Of a stretch of DNA of 64,000 bases, positions 1 through 11,510 are shown in pieces (within the stretch, counting starts at the first letter, position 1; every line of letters starts with the position of its first letter). The notes beneath the pieces are model-generated. The model made no database searches and had not been told where the DNA came from. It saw nothing but the letters and a program-made list of their open reading frames with translations. Source of the stretch: Odobenus rosmarus divergens (Eukaryota > Chordata > Mammalia > Carnivora > Odobenidae); NCBI RefSeq assembly GCF_000321225.1, contig NW_004450277.1, positions 2,472,234-2,536,233 of the forward strand, read 5' to 3'. The translations under genes were made by a program, and so were the position numbers.

Positions 1-591
1 ACCATTAATGAGAACAGGAGTTGAAGGGAGGGACCTCTGCTGGCCCCGCCTACCCTGCCTTCCTCCTAGGTACTCTATTCCTCTCAGCTATGAAAGCTTT
101 TCCAAATCATTGTCCTCAATTTGGGAGTTGGCAGGAAGGAACGCCTTTGTTCCCTTTTGAAAGGAGCCAGGGTTTTCTTTTATGGGTTGGGGCCATTTTT
201 ACTGCCCCCCCCCCAAAAAAGCTTGAGGCCTACCTTGGAGGAGTAATTGCAGGGCTAAGTGAGGTCCTTTACCTTTCCCTGTTGGGGTGGAGAGGGCCCA
301 GACAAAGGGGTTGGGGCTGGCTGCATCCTGCTCCTTAAAGCCATAGTCATAGCCACCCCCCTTCAAAGGCTAGAAGGGGAGGGAGCTGCAGGGGGTGAAA
401 GGGAGGAGCAAGGGAGGTGGGGGGTGGGGGAGGCTGCTTCCCTTCCTTTCCTTCCTCCAGCCACGTGGGGCCTGCAACCAAATGGTGCCTGTCACCCCTC
501 ATTATTGCAGCCCTGGGGACCTGCCTCCAATCTGGGGTGTGGGCAAGTTCTCCCCTTTCAGGAAAACTTACCTTAGGATTCCTTTTGTCTG
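1..591. other. Non-coding, probable DNMT3B intron 1
   Basis: Unique GC-rich sequence with poly-C and poly-G patches (near 205 and 420). No supported exon. Confidence 0.6.
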
Positions 592-784
592 GGACGCCTG
601 GGCGGCTCAGTCGGTTAAGCGTCTGCTTTCTGCTCAGATCATGATCCCAGGGTCCTGGGATCAAGTCCCACATCAGGCTCCCTGCTCAGCGCTCAGCGGG
701 GAGCCTGCTTCTCCCTCTGCCTATTTCTCCCCCTGCTTGTGCTCTTTCTCTGATAAATGAATAAATAAAATCTTAAAAAAAAAA
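592..784 (+). repeat. CAN-SINE, full length
   Basis: tRNA-like head (gacgcctgggcggctcag), CT-rich stretch, AATAAA-like tail and poly(A). It is flanked by AGGATTCCTTTTgTCT / AGGATTCCTTTTtTCT target duplications. Confidence 0.93.
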
Positions 785-1019
785 GGATTCCTTTTTTCTC
801 AGACCAGCTCTCATGCCAGCTGTCCAGCCTTCAGGCTCAAGACACCTTTTCCAATTGCATCAGAAATTAACACCTCCTCGGTCCTGGGTCCTATACCATG
901 ACAAGTACCCGCCCCCCCCCCCCCCCCGCCCCGCCCCATCATCCAGCCCTTGGTAGGTACAGGGCCTCAGCTCTGGCCAGAATCATTCTTGTGTTAGTGA
1001 GGTGTTTGTTTTGTTTTTG

Positions 1020-1202
1020 TTTTTTTAGATTTTATTTATTTGCAGAGAGAGAGAGAACAGAAACACAAGCAGGGGGAGTGGGAGAGGGAGAAGCAGGCTT
1101 CCTGCCAAACAGGGAGCCCAATGCTGGGATCGATCACAGGACCCTGGGACCATGACCTGAGCTGAAGGCAGATGCTTAACGACTGAGCCACCCAGGTGCC
1201 CC
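1020..1202 (-). repeat. CAN-SINE
   Basis: Poly(T), GA-rich stretch, then gagccacccaggtgcccc at the head end. Confidence 0.92.
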
Positions 1203-1717
1203 ATGTTTTTTTTTTTTTTTTAATTGTGAACTTGGGTTGATTTTTCAGTTTCTTGGTGGACCAGAGAAGTGCAGAATTCCTCATTTCATTAGCAGACCAT
1301 CCTTTTCTTTGTAAAGTGATGGGCAGATTTGTCTCCCTTCTTGGTGGGGGCTGATCTCGTCCTCTTGTAGCTGATGGGACCAAGGTGCTATGCAGCCCAC
1401 TTGCTTCCGCACCTTGGTGGTTAGTGCTTTTCAGGACACTGCACATCTGCCTCCATCCCAGGGCAGTGCCTCCCTCCAGAAGAGAACAGCCCACTGCGGG
1501 TGCTCCTGTATCTGGCCGTGGCTAGAGGAAGTGGCCTGGTGAATGCAGAGCAAGCCTGCACATGGATCACATTTCTGGAGATCCTCGTTCCAATCTGTGA
1601 AGTGGGTAAAAGTCCACATCTACCCGGTGTAGTTATATCATCAGGACTAAATGGAATCCAGATCCTTTTATTTTAGTTGTTCATTCACAAAATAGAGGGG
1701 GGTCCCTAACCCAAGTA

Positions 1718-2059
1718 CAGTTGACCCTTTTAACAATGCAGGGGTTAGGGACACTGCCTTCCTGCTCCCCCCGCACTTGAAAATCCAGTTTAACTTGACT
1801 CCCCCCAAGTTGAATCGCCTACTGTTGACCAGAAACACTACTGATAACAGTCTGTTAACACATATTTTTCATGTTACATGTATTCTGTAATTTATTCTAA
1901 GAATAATACCTAACTTAATTTTTTTTTGTATTTTTAGTCTATGCAGTTCATCTGAGTTTTTTCAAATTATTGGAAGTCTCCAAAATTTTCAGTATGTTTG
2001 CTGGAAAAAATCAACATATGACACATGTAGTTCAAACCCGTATTGTTCAGTGTCAGCTG
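1718..2059. mobile_element. Tigger-type (TcMar) DNA transposon fossil, MER8/Tigger2-like
   Basis: Terminal inverted repeats CAGTTGACCC...AACAATGC on the left and ...GTATTGTTCAGTGTCAGCTG on the right, with a TA dinucleotide on each side (1716-1717 and 2060-2061). There is no transposase frame. The exact subfamily is from memory. Confidence 0.75.
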
Positions 2060-2294
2060 TATTCTAAAAAACCTGTTATCCACCGGGTTATATTATCTGT
2101 CTGAGTCAACAAAGGGGTTTGGGCATTAGAATCAAGTCGATTCATGTACATATTCACTCCATTTATAAGTCACTGGCTTCATCCTCAGTTGTTCATCTGT
2201 ACAATCGGCCAACAATGGTTGGCCAATTGCAGGGGATATTTAAGTCAGTTGAGTTGCTCTAGATTAAAAAATTCAGTAAATGTTGCATGTTATG

Positions 2295-2399
2295 GGGGCC
2301 CCTGGTTGGCTTAGTCGGAAGAACATGTGACTCTTGATCTCCCGTTGTGAGTTCAAGGTCTATGTTGGGTGTAGAGATTACTAAAAAAATAAAAAATAC
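2295..2399 (+). repeat. Short CAN-SINE, tRNA-Lys-like old type
   Basis: Head cccctggttggcttagtcgg, ending 'gttgggtgtagagattac' and A-rich. TGCATGTTATGG repeats at 2283-2294 and 2400-2411 as target duplication. Confidence 0.88.
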
Positions 2400-2411
2400 T
2401 GCATGTTATGG

Positions 2412-3099
2412 AGTAAACACTCAAATATTGGCAAGTGGTTATTATTTACTTCCTGAGGGAAATAATCCCAGTTAGCATTCCTGAGTTTTTTCCAGGGAAT
2501 AAGCAAAGAATGAGGAGGGCCTGCTCTGTGTAGGGAATTGAAATATTTCAAAAAATGACATTCAAGAAATACTTGAGGCAAGTGAAAATCAAATTTACCA
2601 TCCTCCGATGCTAAGAAGAAACTAGTCATCACCTGTAATTTCACAACCCCGAAAGTAATCAATGTTTTGCTTTCAATTTGGGGCCTCTCCATTTCCATGT
2701 AGACAGGACCAGGAGGCCTTTCTAAAAGAAGGGACCGGAACCCAAGGAGAGGACAGAGTGGCAAGGAAAGGTGGCTCAATTGGTGAAGTCTTTAGCACTA
2801 TGGTCACCATTGGGGCTGCCTTCCCATGCAGCTGGAGGACAGTGTTCGAGAGCAGTGGGAAAAGATTCTCTGGAATCTGCCACCTTTGGCTTCTGCTATT
2901 GTTTTTTTACCAGCTTGCCTGATCAAAGTTGCCTCTCACTTCCCCAGCAGAGATTTTCATTCATTAAAACCTTGCGATCTATGGGCTCTGCCTTACTGCA
3001 AACCCCTGCCTGCCCTCTGCCTTCTCTCTCTCTGCTTTAGTTTTGTGTCTCAGGATCAAACTCTAATTTTCCAGAAAGTTGTCTTTTTTTTAATGTATT
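2412..3099. other. Non-coding, nothing recognised
   Basis: Unique sequence between SINEs. Short open frames here lack splice context or family features. Confidence 0.6.
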
Positions 3100-3713
3100 T
3101 ATTCATTAAAAGATTTTATTTATTTTGACAGAGCGCACAGGTAAGCAGAGGCAGAGGGAGAGGGAGAAGCAGGCTCTCCGTCAAGCAGGAAGCCCGACAT
3201 GGGGCTCAGTCCCAAGACCCTGAGTTCACAGCCCGAGCCGAAAGCAGACGTTTAACCGACTGAGCCACCAAGGCGCCCCTATTTTTGACTTACTTTTTTT
3301 TTTTAAGAAGGAATTCTTTTTTTTTTTAAGATTTTATTTATTTGACACACAGAGCGAGAGCGAGAGGGAGAGAGCACAAGCAGGGGGAGCGGCAGGCAGA
3401 GGGAGAAGCAGGCTTCCTGCATGAGCAGGGAGCCCGATGTGGGGTTCGATCCCAGGACCCTGGGATCATGACCTGAGCTGAAGGCAGCGGTTTAACCAAC
3501 TGAGCCACCCAGGCGCCTCTGACTTACTTTTAAAACGATTTTATTAGAGAGGGACAGAGGGAGCACAAGTGGGGGGGGAGGGGCATAGGGAGAGGGACAA
3601 GCGGACTCCTCTCTGACTGCAGAGCTTGACTCTGGGGCTTGATCCAGGACCCCGAGGTCATGACCCTAGCTGAAGTCAGACCCTTAACTCGACTGAGCCA
3701 CCCAGGCACCCCC
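3100..3713 (-). repeat. Cluster of three reverse CAN-SINEs
   Basis: Copies at about 3100-3279, 3315-3518 and 3538-3713, each ending in a 'gagccaccnaggc' head. TGACTTACTTTT on both sides of the middle copy shows it inserted separately. Confidence 0.9.
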
Positions 3714-3967
3714 AAAATTGTCTTTTGTAGTCATTGAAATTTTGTGGGAGGTAGCCATTGAAAGACTAGCAGGAAATAAATGGATTTCAAAACTGACAGA
3801 ATAGATGGGCGAGAGAGAGTTGTCTGCGGCTCAAGGTTCTTCACCAATACATTTCCATTTGAGGACGGGTTGATGCTGACCAGGTGTGGGAGGAGGTCCA
3901 GCGGGAGGAGGCCCGACACAGTTGGGGGCTGCTGAGGTTGAGAGAATATGTTTCTTTTTCTTTCTTT

Positions 3968-4156
3968 TTTTTTAAGATTTTATTTATTTTTGAGAGGGAG
4001 AGTGTGTGTGCACCGGTGGGGAAGAGGGACAGAGGGGGAGAATCTTCAAGCCGACTCCCTGCTGAGCGTGGTGCCCTAGGTGGGGCTCAATTGCAGCACC
4101 CTGAGATCAGGGCCTGAGCTGAAACAGTCAGCATCTGACTGCACCACCCAGGCACC
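3968..4156 (-). repeat. CAN-SINE
   Basis: Poly(T)-AAGATTTTATTTA start, GA-rich middle, accacccaggcacc head. Its head abuts a 10-bp inverted repeat. Confidence 0.88.
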
Positions 4157-4184
4157 AATAAGAGCTCATTCTGTAGCTCTTATT
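4157..4184. repeat. Perfect 10-bp inverted repeat between opposed SINE arms
   Basis: AATAAGAGCT at 4157-4166 and its complement AGCTCTTATT at 4175-4184, loop of 8 nt. Confidence 0.9.
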
Positions 4185-4249
4185 AGTCAGATGTTGAGCT
4201 CCTGGCAGGTGGAATTTTCTCTGACCATTCTTCTGTTCTTTCTTCTGAC

Positions 4250-4345
4250 CATTCTCTGCTCAGTGGGGAGCCTGCTCTCTCCCTCTGCCCCTACCCCCCA
4301 CTCATCCCCGCAACGTATGCTCTCCCAAATAAAATCTTTAAAACA
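4250..4345 (+). repeat. CAN-SINE 3' fragment
   Basis: ctgctcagtggggagcctgctctctccctctg...aaataaaatcttt, the tail half of a + strand copy. Confidence 0.85.
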
Positions 4346-4518
4346 TTATTTTAGACAGAGCTCACATGAACAAGGGGAGGGGCAGAGGGAGAGAGCAAAT
4401 CCTCAAGCAGACTCCCCCCCTGGAGCGTGAAACCTGATGCAGGTCCCAATCCCAGGACCCTGAGATCATGACCTGAGCCAAAATCAAGAGTTGGATGCTC
4501 AACTGACTACAGGTGCCA
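4346..4518 (-). repeat. CAN-SINE, diverged
   Basis: GA-rich middle, 'ccaggaccctgagatcatgacctgagcc' core, and decayed head 'ctacaggtgcc'. Confidence 0.85.
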
Positions 4519-5396
4519 TGTTTTTGGTCGTTTCGGTTTTGAAGAGCTCTTGTCCCAGAAATTCCATTTGCAATGGTGTCCTCATCTTGTTTGTTTGGAT
4601 ACATCTTTTATCTTCCTGAAGATAACTAATTCTGGTGTTTAGTTTTCCGTCCAGTGTTTGAGTATTTTTTTACTGTTTTCATTTTTAATACTTAAATTTT
4701 GAGCTTGATCTTCATGATTAAGAAGGACCAAAATTGAGAGTTAAACTGGAGCATTGCTTTGTGGGGGCAGTGATTTGCACTTAACCTCTGGGTCTCCCAA
4801 AATGTGAAGGATGTTCTCTGTTGTTGGGTCTGTCTTCTTCCCCAGAGCAGAGGGATTTTCCAGTGCCCTGCCCAAGAGGTGGAGGCCTGGCTGCAGGGAA
4901 GGGGTACTGGAGAGTTCTCACGTTCAAGCAGGTATCCTATGTTTCAGTCTGGCTGGAGGAGTGGTGGCCTCTATGGCTTGACTAAGGCATTGTTCTGCCT
5001 GAGTCCTGTGGTCTGGAAGCTGGAGGAGACATTGCACTTACCCGGGCTGTGGTGAGAACTGGAGTGTTAACTAGGCTAGATGCCTGAATGGGCAGGTGCC
5101 ATGGCAGAGATTTTCTGGGTTATGTGGGAGGTAGTGTGCAACAGCTGGAGGATAGGATTTGGAACTGAGCAAATGTGCACAGAGGTATGGGCAAAATCTT
5201 GTCCTATTGAGCTTTTGGCAAAAGGGTCTGTATAGTGGAAGAAAGAGCAGTGTAGGTTTTGGGGTGAACCGACCTTGTTTCATCTCTCACCTAGCCTTTT
5301 CCCTATCATCCTCCTAAACCAGCTGGAAGCTCCATGAGGACGGGCTGTCTGGCCTTTGCCCATGATTCCCAGTGCTGAACATGGCTCCTCCTGAAG
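4519..5396. other. Non-coding, nothing recognised
   Basis: Unique sequence up to the LSM3 retrocopy insertion point. Confidence 0.6.
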
Positions 5397-5412
5397 CATA
5401 GCAGGAACTCTT
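5397..5412. repeat. Left target-site duplication of the LSM3 retrocopy
   Basis: CATAGCAGGAACTCTT, identical to 6575-6590. It borders the poly(T) end of the insertion. Confidence 0.92.
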
Positions 5413-5511
5413 TTTTTTTTTTTTTTTTTTGCATCTTGGTGATCACATTTATGAAAAGGGTTGGAAAAAAATTTAAATGCCCTTTAGCTTAAGAATTTTT
5501 TAGTTATCAGG

Positions 5512-5604
5512 AGCGCCTGGGTGGCTCAGTCGTTAAGCGTCTGCCTTCGGCTCAGGTCATGATCCCAGGGTCCTGGGATCGAGCCCCACATCGGGCTCCC
5601 TGCT
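5512..5604 (+). repeat. CAN-SINE, 5' part, cut by gap
   Basis: Begins gcgcctgggtggctcagtcg inside the LSM3 pseudogene 3' UTR and runs into the gap. It must be younger than the pseudogene. Confidence 0.93.
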
Positions 5605-6294
5605 NNNNNNNNNNNNNNNNNNNNNNNNNNNNNNNNNNNNNNNNNNNNNNNNNNNNNNNNNNNNNNNNNNNNNNNNNNNNNNNNNNNNNNNNNNNNNNNN
5701 NNNNNNNNNNNNNNNNNNNNNNNNNNNNNNNNNNNNNNNNNNNNNNNNNNNNNNNNNNNNNNNNNNNNNNNNNNNNNNNNNNNNNNNNNNNNNNNNNNNN
5801 NNNNNNNNNNNNNNNNNNNNNNNNNNNNNNNNNNNNNNNNNNNNNNNNNNNNNNNNNNNNNNNNNNNNNNNNNNNNNNNNNNNNNNNNNNNNNNNNNNNN
5901 NNNNNNNNNNNNNNNNNNNNNNNNNNNNNNNNNNNNNNNNNNNNNNNNNNNNNNNNNNNNNNNNNNNNNNNNNNNNNNNNNNNNNNNNNNNNNNNNNNNN
6001 NNNNNNNNNNNNNNNNNNNNNNNNNNNNNNNNNNNNNNNNNNNNNNNNNNNNNNNNNNNNNNNNNNNNNNNNNNNNNNNNNNNNNNNNNNNNNNNNNNNN
6101 NNNNNNNNNNNNNNNNNNNNNNNNNNNNNNNNNNNNNNNNNNNNNNNNNNNNNNNNNNNNNNNNNNNNNNNNNNNNNNNNNNNNNNNNNNNNNNNNNNNN
6201 NNNNNNNNNNNNNNNNNNNNNNNNNNNNNNNNNNNNNNNNNNNNNNNNNNNNNNNNNNNNNNNNNNNNNNNNNNNNNNNNNNNNNNNNNNNNNN
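5605..6294. other. Assembly gap (690 N)
   Basis: Run of N. The left edge is a + strand CAN-SINE head cut off after 'tcgggctccctgct'; the right edge is a - strand CAN-SINE. Inverted SINE copies probably blocked assembly. Open frames spanning it are not real. Confidence 1.
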
Positions 6295-6384
6295 GGAGCC
6301 CGATGCGGGACTCGATCCCAGGACCCCGGGATCATGACCTGAGCCGAAGGCAGACGCTTAACCATCTGAGCCACCCAGGCGCCC
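6295..6384 (-). repeat. CAN-SINE, 5' part, cut by gap
   Basis: Ends with gagccacccaggcgccc on the + strand, so it is inverted relative to the copy left of the gap. It interrupts the LSM3 coding remnant. Confidence 0.93.
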
Positions 6385-6574
6385 TCCCGATATCATATTT
6401 AAATGCTGATCATAAGCATAATAATCTGGCTCGAAGCTCTCTGTCATTTCTCATTTTCACATAAATTCGCTCATCCAGGCTGAGCCTGATGAGATCCAGG
6501 GGCTCTTCTACAGTGTTGCTAGTTGTTGCTGGTCCACGTCGTCTGCCATGTTTCAAACCCTGTGCCCTTTCCCC

Positions 6575-6590
6575 CATAGCAGGAACTCTT
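6575..6590. repeat. Right target-site duplication of the LSM3 retrocopy
   Basis: CATAGCAGGAACTCTT, an exact copy of 5397-5412, directly next to the 5' UTR end of the pseudogene. Confidence 0.92.
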
Positions 6591-7231
6591 ATCTGATGTA
6601 TAGGTTAAGAGTGGCCTTTCCCAGTGTCCAGATCTGTCCTAGGATGTTACATGTTAAGCTGTAAGCAGAGTACAGAGTGATTGTTCAGTATTAAATATGA
6701 TTGTCACCATTATCTATGGCCACACAGCTAAGCAAGGAGTAGAATGTGGATTGAAGTGCTGTTAAATTTGAGAAATTTGTCCCTACCTGGCTTGGACCCA
6801 TAGAAGTGGCAGGATGCACCGATGTGTTGGGTTAAGACCCTGTAGAGGACCTGCTTGTGTCTACTACTTTGTCTACAGGCCTGCTTCCTTCATCATTGTG
6901 TTGAGATGGGCAGACCCAAACCCATACCAGGTACTTCTAGCTAGTTTTTTAAAAAGTGGCTTATGTGAGATAATGGGTTTTTTTGAAAAGCTAATTTCAG
7001 TGCACAATTCCTTTATTTTGTAAATCTCACGTAGTTAAAATTTATTTCTTGTGATGAGAACTTTTAAGATCGGTCTACAACTTCCACATGTATAATACTT
7101 TAGTCACCATGCTGTACATTATCTCCCCAGGACTTGACTTATAAGTGGGTGTTTGTACCTTTTGACCATCTTCACCCATTTCTCCTACTTGCTATCCCCT
7201 AGTTTTTCTTTGTATTGTGAAAATTTTGTCT

Positions 7232-7333
7232 TTTCTTTTTATGTAATCTCTACACCCAATGTGGGGCTCAAACTCAACGACCCTGAGATCAAGAGCCACA
7301 TGTTCTTTTGCCCGAGCCAGCCAGGTGCACCCC
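7232..7333 (-). repeat. Short CAN-SINE, tRNA-Lys-like old type
   Basis: taatctctacacccaatgtg at one end and gagccagccaggtgcaccc at the other. Confidence 0.85.
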
Positions 7334-7794
7334 TTTGTCTTTTAAAAAATAATATACCAGGACTTACTTTCTGATTATGGTAGAGGTGATCTGTAAGTCC
7401 TTTCCATGTTGAATCAACTAGAAATGTTGTCTAAATTTATTTGCATGCAGAGTTAGACTCCCTAGAAAAATCTGGGGCTAGAAAAGGGAAACAAATGAGA
7501 AAATGTATAAACTAAGGGATGTTTGAGACATATAAGGAGAAAATTGATGAAACTTCTCAGTAGGGTTGGCAGGCTTGCCCTAGCATATATGACGCTTATT
7601 CTAAAGCTATGATTAAAAGGGGTGGCAAGGGTTAAATACCAAAAGGAAAAGTGAGCCCAGAAACATTCTACATATATAGGGGAACTTTTTAAAAGAAATG
7701 GAGTTGGGACATTCACGTCATTACAAGTGTTTGGCTTTCCTTAAAGGGAAAAATGAGATGCCTACCTCCTACCATATACAAGTAACTTTATTAA

Positions 7795-7991
7795 AAAAAA
7801 TTTTTTTTTAAAGATTTTATTCATTTATTTTAGAGAGAGTGAGAATGCGAACATGAGCAGTGTGAGGGGCAGAGGGAGAAGCAGACTCCCTTTGAGCAGG
7901 GTGCCGGATTCAGGGCTTGATCCCAGGACTCCTGGGATCCTGACCTGAGCCAAAGGCAGACACCTAACTGACTGAGCCACCCAGGCGCCCC
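7795..7991 (-). repeat. CAN-SINE
   Basis: Head gccacccaggcgcccc, flanked by ACAAGTAACTTTA direct repeats (7779-7791 and 7993-8005). Confidence 0.93.
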
Positions 7992-8005
7992 TACAAGTAA
8001 CTTTA

Positions 8006-11000
8006 GATTGACTAATGGCCATTTTCACTGGAAGAAATGTTTCTTGGGCAGCATCTGACTGTAAAAGTAACAAGGGCATATGGTAGTTAACTCATAAGCT
8101 ACCCTCCCAAGAGATGTGACTTTTTACAGTTCGAAAAAAAAAAAATGCTGGAGGAACATGGCTTAATGCATATGTTAACATTAACAACTGAGATTGTGTT
8201 ACTATACAGACTTTCACCTGGCACAGCTTTATCTGCTAGTTGGTACCTCGTTCACTGTCTCAACTAGCATCACAGTACGGCTGCATGGGATTTAGCCAGG
8301 TGCCTTTGCCGGTCACGTGTTTGCAGCTTTTGCCATGATAAACAGGACAGCAGCGACCATCCTTGCATATAGGTCTTGATAAGAGCTTTGGGCTGGGTTG
8401 ATTGCTAGCCGTAGAATCCTATGTGACAGGATATGGACACTTGGCATTTTGGATCATATTGTTGATTTGCCATCTTAAAGGCTAAATCTCTGTCCCCACT
8501 GCCTCTGTATGCAGACAGTTGAGATTTAAGGCATTGGCTATAACAACAGTAATAGCCTACTGTGAGGGGTAGCACCCAGGCAGTGGCTTTACAGAACATT
8601 GGTCTTTTCTTCCCTTAACGCCCCCCCCCCCAGGGGGGAGGGCAGAGGGATCTTTGGCTCCAGTTTTGCTAAGGGACACATGGCCACAGGGGTAGATATG
8701 GCAGCTCTCAGAATCCTCAGCTCCTTATGCTGCCCCACCCATCATTGTCTGAGTTACCGGTGGTTTCCTCTGCACATTTGCACACCCTTCCAAGAGTTAC
8801 CCAAAGAACTGTAGGGGAAGGCGGCCGAGTGCATTTGTTTATAGGGCAAAAAGCTTGACTCCAAGCTCTGGTTTAAGTTGCTGTGTCTTTTCAGATCTTT
8901 CTGTATATTCTAGTTTTTCCTTTTCTTTTCTTCTAAGATTTTGTTTTTCAGGAATCTACACCCAAAGTGGGGCTCAAACTCAAAACCCTGAGATCGAGTC
9001 CACCAGCTGAGCCAGCCAGGCACCTCAGTTTTTTTCTTTTTCTGTGAATTAGCTGAAGGGTAATTCCAATCCACTGAGGAACATCTAGGTGTTTTGTTAG
9101 TATATTGCTAACAGGAGCAATGCTGCAAGGAACAGCTAGGTTTTTATACTTGTCCAATTTGACCCCTGCGTGGATCAGTTGTTTTGATAATTCTGATCAA
9201 TATACCAAAACCCAGTTTTTACTGTACAACGACAGTGGTGTGTGTAGCCATGGCCTGGAGGCACTGAGCAATCCTCCACACTCCTTCTGAATCACCCATG
9301 ATGAAGGGATGCGTCCCTTTGTGAGGCAGAGCTGGGAAGTCTGGCAGGATGGCACATGAAAGTGTGGGCACTCCCGCATCTCAGGGTTGTATCCTCCGCT
9401 TTGGGATCCCTAGTGCGAACCACCCAGGGAATTAACGGTGGGGTCATTTCATTTCACAAGTGCTAAGACTGGGGTTCTAGAAAGACTTGAGGGCTTTTTC
9501 ATTCCAGCTTGCCTGTGAATCTGGCTATTTTTGGAATTAAGCAAAGATTCCTAAAGATCAGGCAAAGGCCCTGAACTCTGGGACCCTGTTCCCTGCCACC
9601 AGCCAGGGGGGCAGCCTCTTTCCAGCCCCCTTACCTTTGTACCTAACTGTTTCCACTGCCTGGGTACCCTCCTTTCTCTCTGCTCACCTGGGTGAGGTGT
9701 CCCCAGGCTTCACTTTTATAACTGTACTTAGCATATTAGTTTTAAAATATCTTTAAGGTCTGGCTCGTGGGTTAGGCCTAAATCTCCATCCCTTAGTTGC
9801 TGTGCAAGCCTGGGCAGGGAATCTGCCCATCTGCTTCTGCAAAAGGGGGAATCCTAAGAGTAAGCTCTCTCTTTGGATGAGATACACAGTAATTGCTCCA
9901 TCTCAACTATTTTAGAATCTTGGACAATGGGAACAGCTGGGAAAGACTTGAGCAGTCAAGGTGGGGAGGATTCAGTAGTCTAGATTTCCCTCCCACAAGC
10001 TGTGGAGAAGGACTTTTATATAGGGTAGGTGGGAATATCTTTCAGGCTCCTTTTTTACTGCACCAAATCTCAGCCCTGGGGGACTCAGGGTGGGGCAGGG
10101 ATGCCCATGTGGTCCCCCCCTTCCACCCACTCCCCCGTCATGCCCACCATCCCCCCTTCCTGTATTGTGCATTTAATTAATGCAATTACCATTTACAGGG
10201 TGCTGTGAAATAGGCCTGCTGCTGGTTCCAGCCTGGAGGAAATGAATGACATCACTTCTCAGCTTTATAGCTGGGTTGGGGGGGGCAGGTCCCTGGGCCT
10301 CCTCCCTGAGTCTAATTGGGGGTGCCACCCATCCTTCTGTCTGCCACATTGCATTTGGACACGTCTGACCTGGTTCAGTTGGGACACAGGCACCCTGCAC
10401 TAATGAGGCAGCGCCTTGCAGGGAGAACCTTGCGGGTGAGCCCACCCCACATTGCTGCCCCGCCCTAAATCACATGCCGGACCCCAGCCTCTGGGAAAGG
10501 GTTAGAGTTCACCCCGCATCAGGAGGTTAAACCATCACCTCTTGTGAAGGTAAACACTCAGCTGGCGGATCATGTCCCTCTGCCACAAAGTTGCTATAGC
10601 CTCTGGGATGGGCGATGTATTGTTCTTAAAACTAGAATTCACGACTGCCTTGTCTCAGGCACAGCAGTTAAGGCACGTGCCCTGGACTGCCTAGGCATGA
10701 GTCTTGGCGCTGCCACCTTGTTGGGTGACTTAATTAATTCATCTGAGCCTGTGGAGAGCAGGTTGATAACAGGACCTGCCTCAGGATCGGGTGGGGGTTA
10801 AGGGTGGTTTGTGTACTGCCTTTAGCTTAGGGTAGGGACCCAGGAACTGTTAGAACAGTGGGGTGGCAAGGCACAGTTCTTAAGCCAGCACGGAAAAATC
10901 CCTCAGGAAGGTGCCACCTCTTTCAGGGAGGTAACCCAGCCCATTGATCCTCTAGCGCTGGAATGATACACTAGATAAAGCAGTTGGCTTGTCTTGGGGG

Positions 11001-11194
11001 CCATATTATCCAGGAAGTGGTGGGAAGAGGTGAGGGTGATTTTTATCTACCATCACACACCAATTTCTGGTGCTAATTTCTTCCTGTTGCCAAGAGCATG
11101 TAGTTTAAGTTTGTGTGTTCTTAACGTTTTCGGGACTTGATTTGAACATTTGAACAAGCCACATTGGTCCAGTGTGTATTATGTTGCTTAATCT
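8006..11194. other. Mostly unique non-coding DNA with one old SINE
   Basis: Probable DNMT3B intron 1. Low repeat content apart from 8930-9026. The stretch 10160-10320 is AT-rich with homeobox-like and CRE-like motifs and may be regulatory. No exon found. Confidence 0.55.
8930..9026 (-). repeat. Short CAN-SINE, tRNA-Lys-like old type
   Basis: aatctacacccaaagtgggg ... gagccagccaggcacctc. Confidence 0.85.
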
Positions 11195-11510
11195 ATCTGC
11201 CTCAGTTTGTGCATCTGTAAAACAGGGATCATACCTACCACATTTATTTTTTTTTAAAGACTATTTATTTGACAGACAAAGCGAGAGAAGGAACACAAGC
11301 AGGGGGAGTGGGAGAGGGAGAAGCAGGCCCCCCCGCTGAACAAGGGAGCCTGATGCGGGGCTCGATCCCAGGACCCTGGGATCATGACCTGAGCGGAAGG
11401 CAGATGATTGACTGAGCCACCCAGGCGCCCTTGTACCACATTTAAAGATTAAATGAGTTAATACAGGTAAAGCACAGAAGTGTTGCATATATAGTAGTAA
11501 ACACTGAAAA
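11195..11510. repeat. MIR element split by a reverse CAN-SINE (11246-11431)
   Basis: MIR-type sequence (tgcctcagtttgtgcatctg ... aaacaggatcatacc, resuming ttaaatgagttaatacaggt) is interrupted by a SINE carrying TACCACATTT on both sides. Confidence 0.85.

Larger units (their letters stand above)
5413..6574 (-). pseudogene. LSM3: Processed pseudogene of LSM3 (U6 snRNA-associated Sm-like protein)
   Basis: On the reverse strand, ATG at 6549-6547 begins codons for MADDVDQQ. A lost base then shifts the frame and creates an early TAG. Downstream, out-of-frame pieces match the LSM3 segments [20 protein letters not shown] and NDREL, then a damaged AYDQHLNM. Introns are absent, a poly(A) tail appears as T20 at 5411-5430, and the whole is flanked by a 16-bp direct repeat. 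These are marks of LINE-mediated retrocopying. LSM3 is a subunit of the Lsm rings that bind U6 snRNA and drive mRNA decapping; this copy cannot encode it. The middle is replaced by SINE sequence and an assembly gap, so part of the coding copy is unseen. A 3' UTR remnant lies at 5431-5510. Confidence 0.9.

Noticed and set aside
5526..6464. Long open frames across the N gap on both strands
   Set aside because: The frame consists of unknown bases flanked by SINE sequence.
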